Shown one piece after another: positions 7,401 through 8,074 of a stretch of DNA of 8,074 nucleotides. How positions within the stretch are numbered: the stretch's first letter is position 1; each line of letters begins with the position of its first letter. A model generated the notes under the pieces. The model searched no databases. It was not told the DNA's origin and saw nothing but the letters and a program-made list of their open reading frames with translations. The position numbers and the translations under genes were made by a program. Origin of the DNA: Blautia sp. (GTDB taxonomy: Bacteria > Bacillota > Clostridia > Lachnospirales > Lachnospiraceae); the NCBI GenBank assembly GCA_030841965.1, contig JAUUSJ010000171.1:1-8074 (forward strand), read 5' to 3'.

Positions 7401-7831
7401 CTTCGTGCATTTATTATGTTTTTATTAAAAGTATGCTCTTCATATTGGTCTGAATAACAGTGCGCAATATAATCAAGATAAATAAACAAATTTTCAAGAC
7501 AGAGCATTGCCTCATCTCTTCCTAACTTCTTGCTACTATGAGCAACATTATTGCCACATCGTCGTATATAATCCATTCTTTTCCAGATGTCAAAACCTAC
7601 AATTTGCCTATAATCTTCTGCGTTCATCAAACTCCGAAGATTATCCTGATATGGCATCTCTAACTCCGTATCTACTGAATACATCCACTTTATAGCAAAT
7701 TCCATTGCCCTGCGGCTATTTATTATACTGGCCTCTGGATCCATTAAAATAATCTTCTCCGCAGATATAGCGACATCTGCAAAGGCTGAGAATTTGGGTT
7801 CTTTTTTTAAATAATCAAAATTAGTAATCAT
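4487..7831 (-). CDS. hsdR: Type I restriction endonuclease R subunit (HsdR-like) with N-terminal DUF4145/HEPN-like domain
   Basis: This 1114-residue protein has the full architecture of an R subunit that cuts and translocates DNA in type I restriction. Residues 8-125 match DUF4145, with R91-CGNNVA-H98. A charged coiled coil covers about 150-195. The HSDR_N nuclease has D251 in YADYVLY and E266-A-K268 in VVEAK, the PD-(D/E)xK triad. The superfamily 2 helicase shows Walker A ATGSGKT (379-385), DEAH (478-481), GLTATP (501-506), GIDVPE (687-692) and QMIGRGTR (710-717). Residues from about 955 to 1105 resemble the EcoEI R C-terminal domain that docks to the methylase. All catalytic motifs are intact. 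The ATG has GGGAGGG about 6 bases upstream. In classical systems cleavage requires HsdM and HsdS, but neither is visible here. They could lie beyond the right edge, or this could be a solitary gene. No convincing promoter is seen. Confidence 0.93.
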   Translation of the reverse strand: MITNFDYLKKEPKFSAFADVAISAEKIILMDPEASIINSRRAMEFAIKWMYSVDTELEMPYQDNLRSLMNAEDYRQIVGFDIWKRMDYIRRCGNNVAHSSKKLGRDEAMLCLENLFIYLDYIAHCYSDQYEEHTFNKNIINARREKIKTSKYNEETIKQKLEKEQEKLAKQEVDLKKLIEENKSLKEALSARRQEQQSTYVPKPLDLSEYKTRKLYIDSMLVDAGWTEGKDWFNEVEVIGMPNKSEVGYADYVLYDDMHRPLAVVEAKRTCVDVSKGRQQAKLYADILEEKYKRRPVIFLTNGFETHIIDGRYPERKCSVIYSKRDLEKWFNLLSMRTSLKHIIVDKNIAGRYYQESAIKSVCMSFDEKNRRKALLVMATGSGKTRTVIALCDVLLKAGWIKNILFLADRNSLVTQAKRSFVNLLPSLSCTNLVEEKDNYNAHCVFSTYQTMIHCIDTINDSEGKLFTCGHFDLVICDEAHRSIYNKYRDIFTYFDAPLVGLTATPKDEIDKNTYEVFELENGVPTYGYDLAQAVKDGYLVDYISVESKLKFIEQGIVYDELFKEDKEVYEATFGNEVGEVPGVISSSALNTWIFNEDTIRQVLNILMTDGIKIDYGQKLGKTIIFAKNHEHAEKILEVFHKEYPHLPDFAKVIDNYTNYAQSAIDEFSDSKKMPQIAISVDMLDTGIDVPEVVNLVFFKKVMSKAKFWQMIGRGTRLCPALLDGEDKDKFYVFDFCGNFEFFRMNKGKATANMIALQGAIFNLKFEISYKLQSIEYQVDRLIAYRKALVQQMSEKVKELPRDNFAVRQHLKYVDLYSSEDNYQTLSYEDTLLVKEEVAPLILPDGDEANAVRFDALMYGIELAYLMGKKYTKARSDLFKRVDGIASIANIPEIQAQSDLIHKILNTDYVDTAGINEFEEIREKLRNLIKYIPKRHIRYDTNFEDDLLSIEWNESELENDELKNYKAKAEFYIRQHQDNIAIAKLKTNRPLTSTDIGTLEEILWKEVGTKQDYENEFGTKPLGEFVREIVGLDMNAAKEAFSEYLTDANLDSRQIYFVNQIIEYIVYNGTMKDLSVLQEAPFTDQGSIVEIFTDLNVWMGIRKVIDNINSNAVA

Positions 7832-7938
7832 AGGTTTCCCTCCCTAACGATGTTTTTTCCTTTCTTTATTAGTCATTTCGTGTGGTATCTGCCTTTTTCA
7901 TAAGTTACTCGCCAACAATAGCATAAAATTTTTGTAAG

Positions 7939-7953
7939 TTGGGTATTGGGTGG
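7939..7953 (+). repeat. Short tandem repeat TTGGGTA/TTGGGTG
   Basis: Two 7-base units differing at the last base lie in the leader upstream of the R-subunit gene. This is a minor repeat with no assigned role. Confidence 0.45.
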
Positions 7954-7956
7954 CTA

Positions 7957-8025
7957 ATGGAAATAGACAAATTAGGTGAATTAGACGAATTAGACGCGAA
8001 GAGAGACCGCAGATATGTTCTCTAA
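7957..8025 (+). CDS. Tentative 22-codon small ORF overlapping the right structured repeat
   Basis: An ATG at 7957-7959 opens a 22-codon frame ending TAA at 8023-8025. Its first half contains an in-phase ELD repeat produced by the 9-base tandem repeat. Its last nine residues are AKRDRRYVL, encoded by the conserved part of the end repeat. Reading the left copy in the equivalent frame also gives AKRARPYVL followed by a stop, and two of the four codon differences are synonymous. The upstream GGGTGG is a weak ribosome site. There is no recognised family, and it may be chance, since the repeat can be read in several frames. Confidence 0.15.
   Translation: MEIDKLGELDELDAKRDRRYVL
7961..7996 (+). repeat. 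Four-unit 9-base tandem repeat
   Basis: The units are AAATAGACA, AATTAGGTG, AATTAGACG and AATTAGACG, abutting the inner edge of the right structured repeat. The period is a multiple of three. No equivalent repeat adjoins the left copy. It could be a slippage-prone tract or a set of protein-binding iterons next to a recombination end. Confidence 0.6.
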
Positions 8026-8058
8026 AAACACGTTCGTTCCCACGGTTTTTCGACATAC
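7996..8058 (-). repeat. Right copy of the inverted, block-conserved structured repeat
   Basis: Blocks 8043-8058, 8013-8029 and 7996-8005 are the reverse-complement partners of 4-19, 34-50 and 58-67. The intervening 8030-8042 and 8006-8012 differ from the left copy in sequence, and the first also differs in length (13 against 14 bases). The same pairings are available here: AAAAAC 8024-8029 with GTTTTT 8045-8050, and AGAG 8002-8005 with CTCT 8020-8023. Read on the minus strand, the segment ACCGTGG in the first loop region can also pair along its whole length, including two wobbles, with CTGCGGT in the second. Such a pairing is not seen cleanly in the left copy. The element is upstream of the R-subunit gene. 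Confidence 0.75.
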
Positions 8059-8074
8059 GCCGATTTATGCCGCT

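Noticed and set aside
7802..7808. Seven-base T run near the start of the R-subunit gene as a possible phase-variation switch.
   Set aside because: Seven A/T bases is unremarkable in DNA this AT-rich, and the reading frame is intact.
1..8074. CRISPR array, tRNA, rRNA or IS element.
   Set aside because: There are no regularly spaced direct repeats, no cloverleaf with a CCA or T-loop signature, no rRNA-like conserved stretches and no transposase motifs. The end repeats are inverted and divergent rather than a CRISPR or a standard IS terminus.

Overview
The window is AT-rich and looks like a low-GC Firmicute, most likely a clostridial or Lachnospiraceae-type chromosome. The evidence is strong AGGAGG-type ribosome sites, protein sequences of that flavour and AT-rich intergenic promoters. 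This placement is inference, because no rRNA or other phylogenetic marker is present. All six confident genes are on the minus strand, so transcription runs from right to left, and coding density is about 90%.

In transcription order, the right edge (about 7832-8074) is a 243-base non-coding leader. It holds a structured repeat, a 9-base tandem repeat and several tiny overlapping reading frames. Next comes a 1114-residue type I restriction R-subunit protein (HsdR type). It has an N-terminal DUF4145/HEPN-like region carrying an R-x6-H motif, then an HSDR_N nuclease, a superfamily 2 helicase motor and an EcoEI-type C-terminal region. It ends at a strong hairpin terminator. No hsdM or hsdS is visible. 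A SWIM zinc-finger protein follows with its own promoter, flanked by copies of an AGTAGGAA motif. Next is a two-gene operon encoding a flavin-binding pyridoxamine-phosphate-oxidase-like protein and an HxlR-family regulator, closed by a clear terminator. The last operon encodes a Nudix hydrolase and a CPBP-family membrane protease, the latter starting with TTG.

The most unusual feature is a pair of roughly 63-base elements at the two ends of the window, in inverted orientation (4-67 and 7996-8058). Three blocks match at 41 of 43 positions, while the two stretches between them are essentially unrelated. The conserved blocks are complementary to one another. This looks like a dispersed structured repeat, an RNA or a recombination/transposon end rather than an ordinary gene. 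If it bounds a unit, that unit is almost exactly this window, and the R subunit inside it would be an orphan.

There is no evidence for CRISPR, tRNA, rRNA, insertion sequence or phage genes here. Apart from the end repeats, the HEPN-like motif and the missing M/S partners, the region reads as ordinary accessory and housekeeping clostridial DNA.
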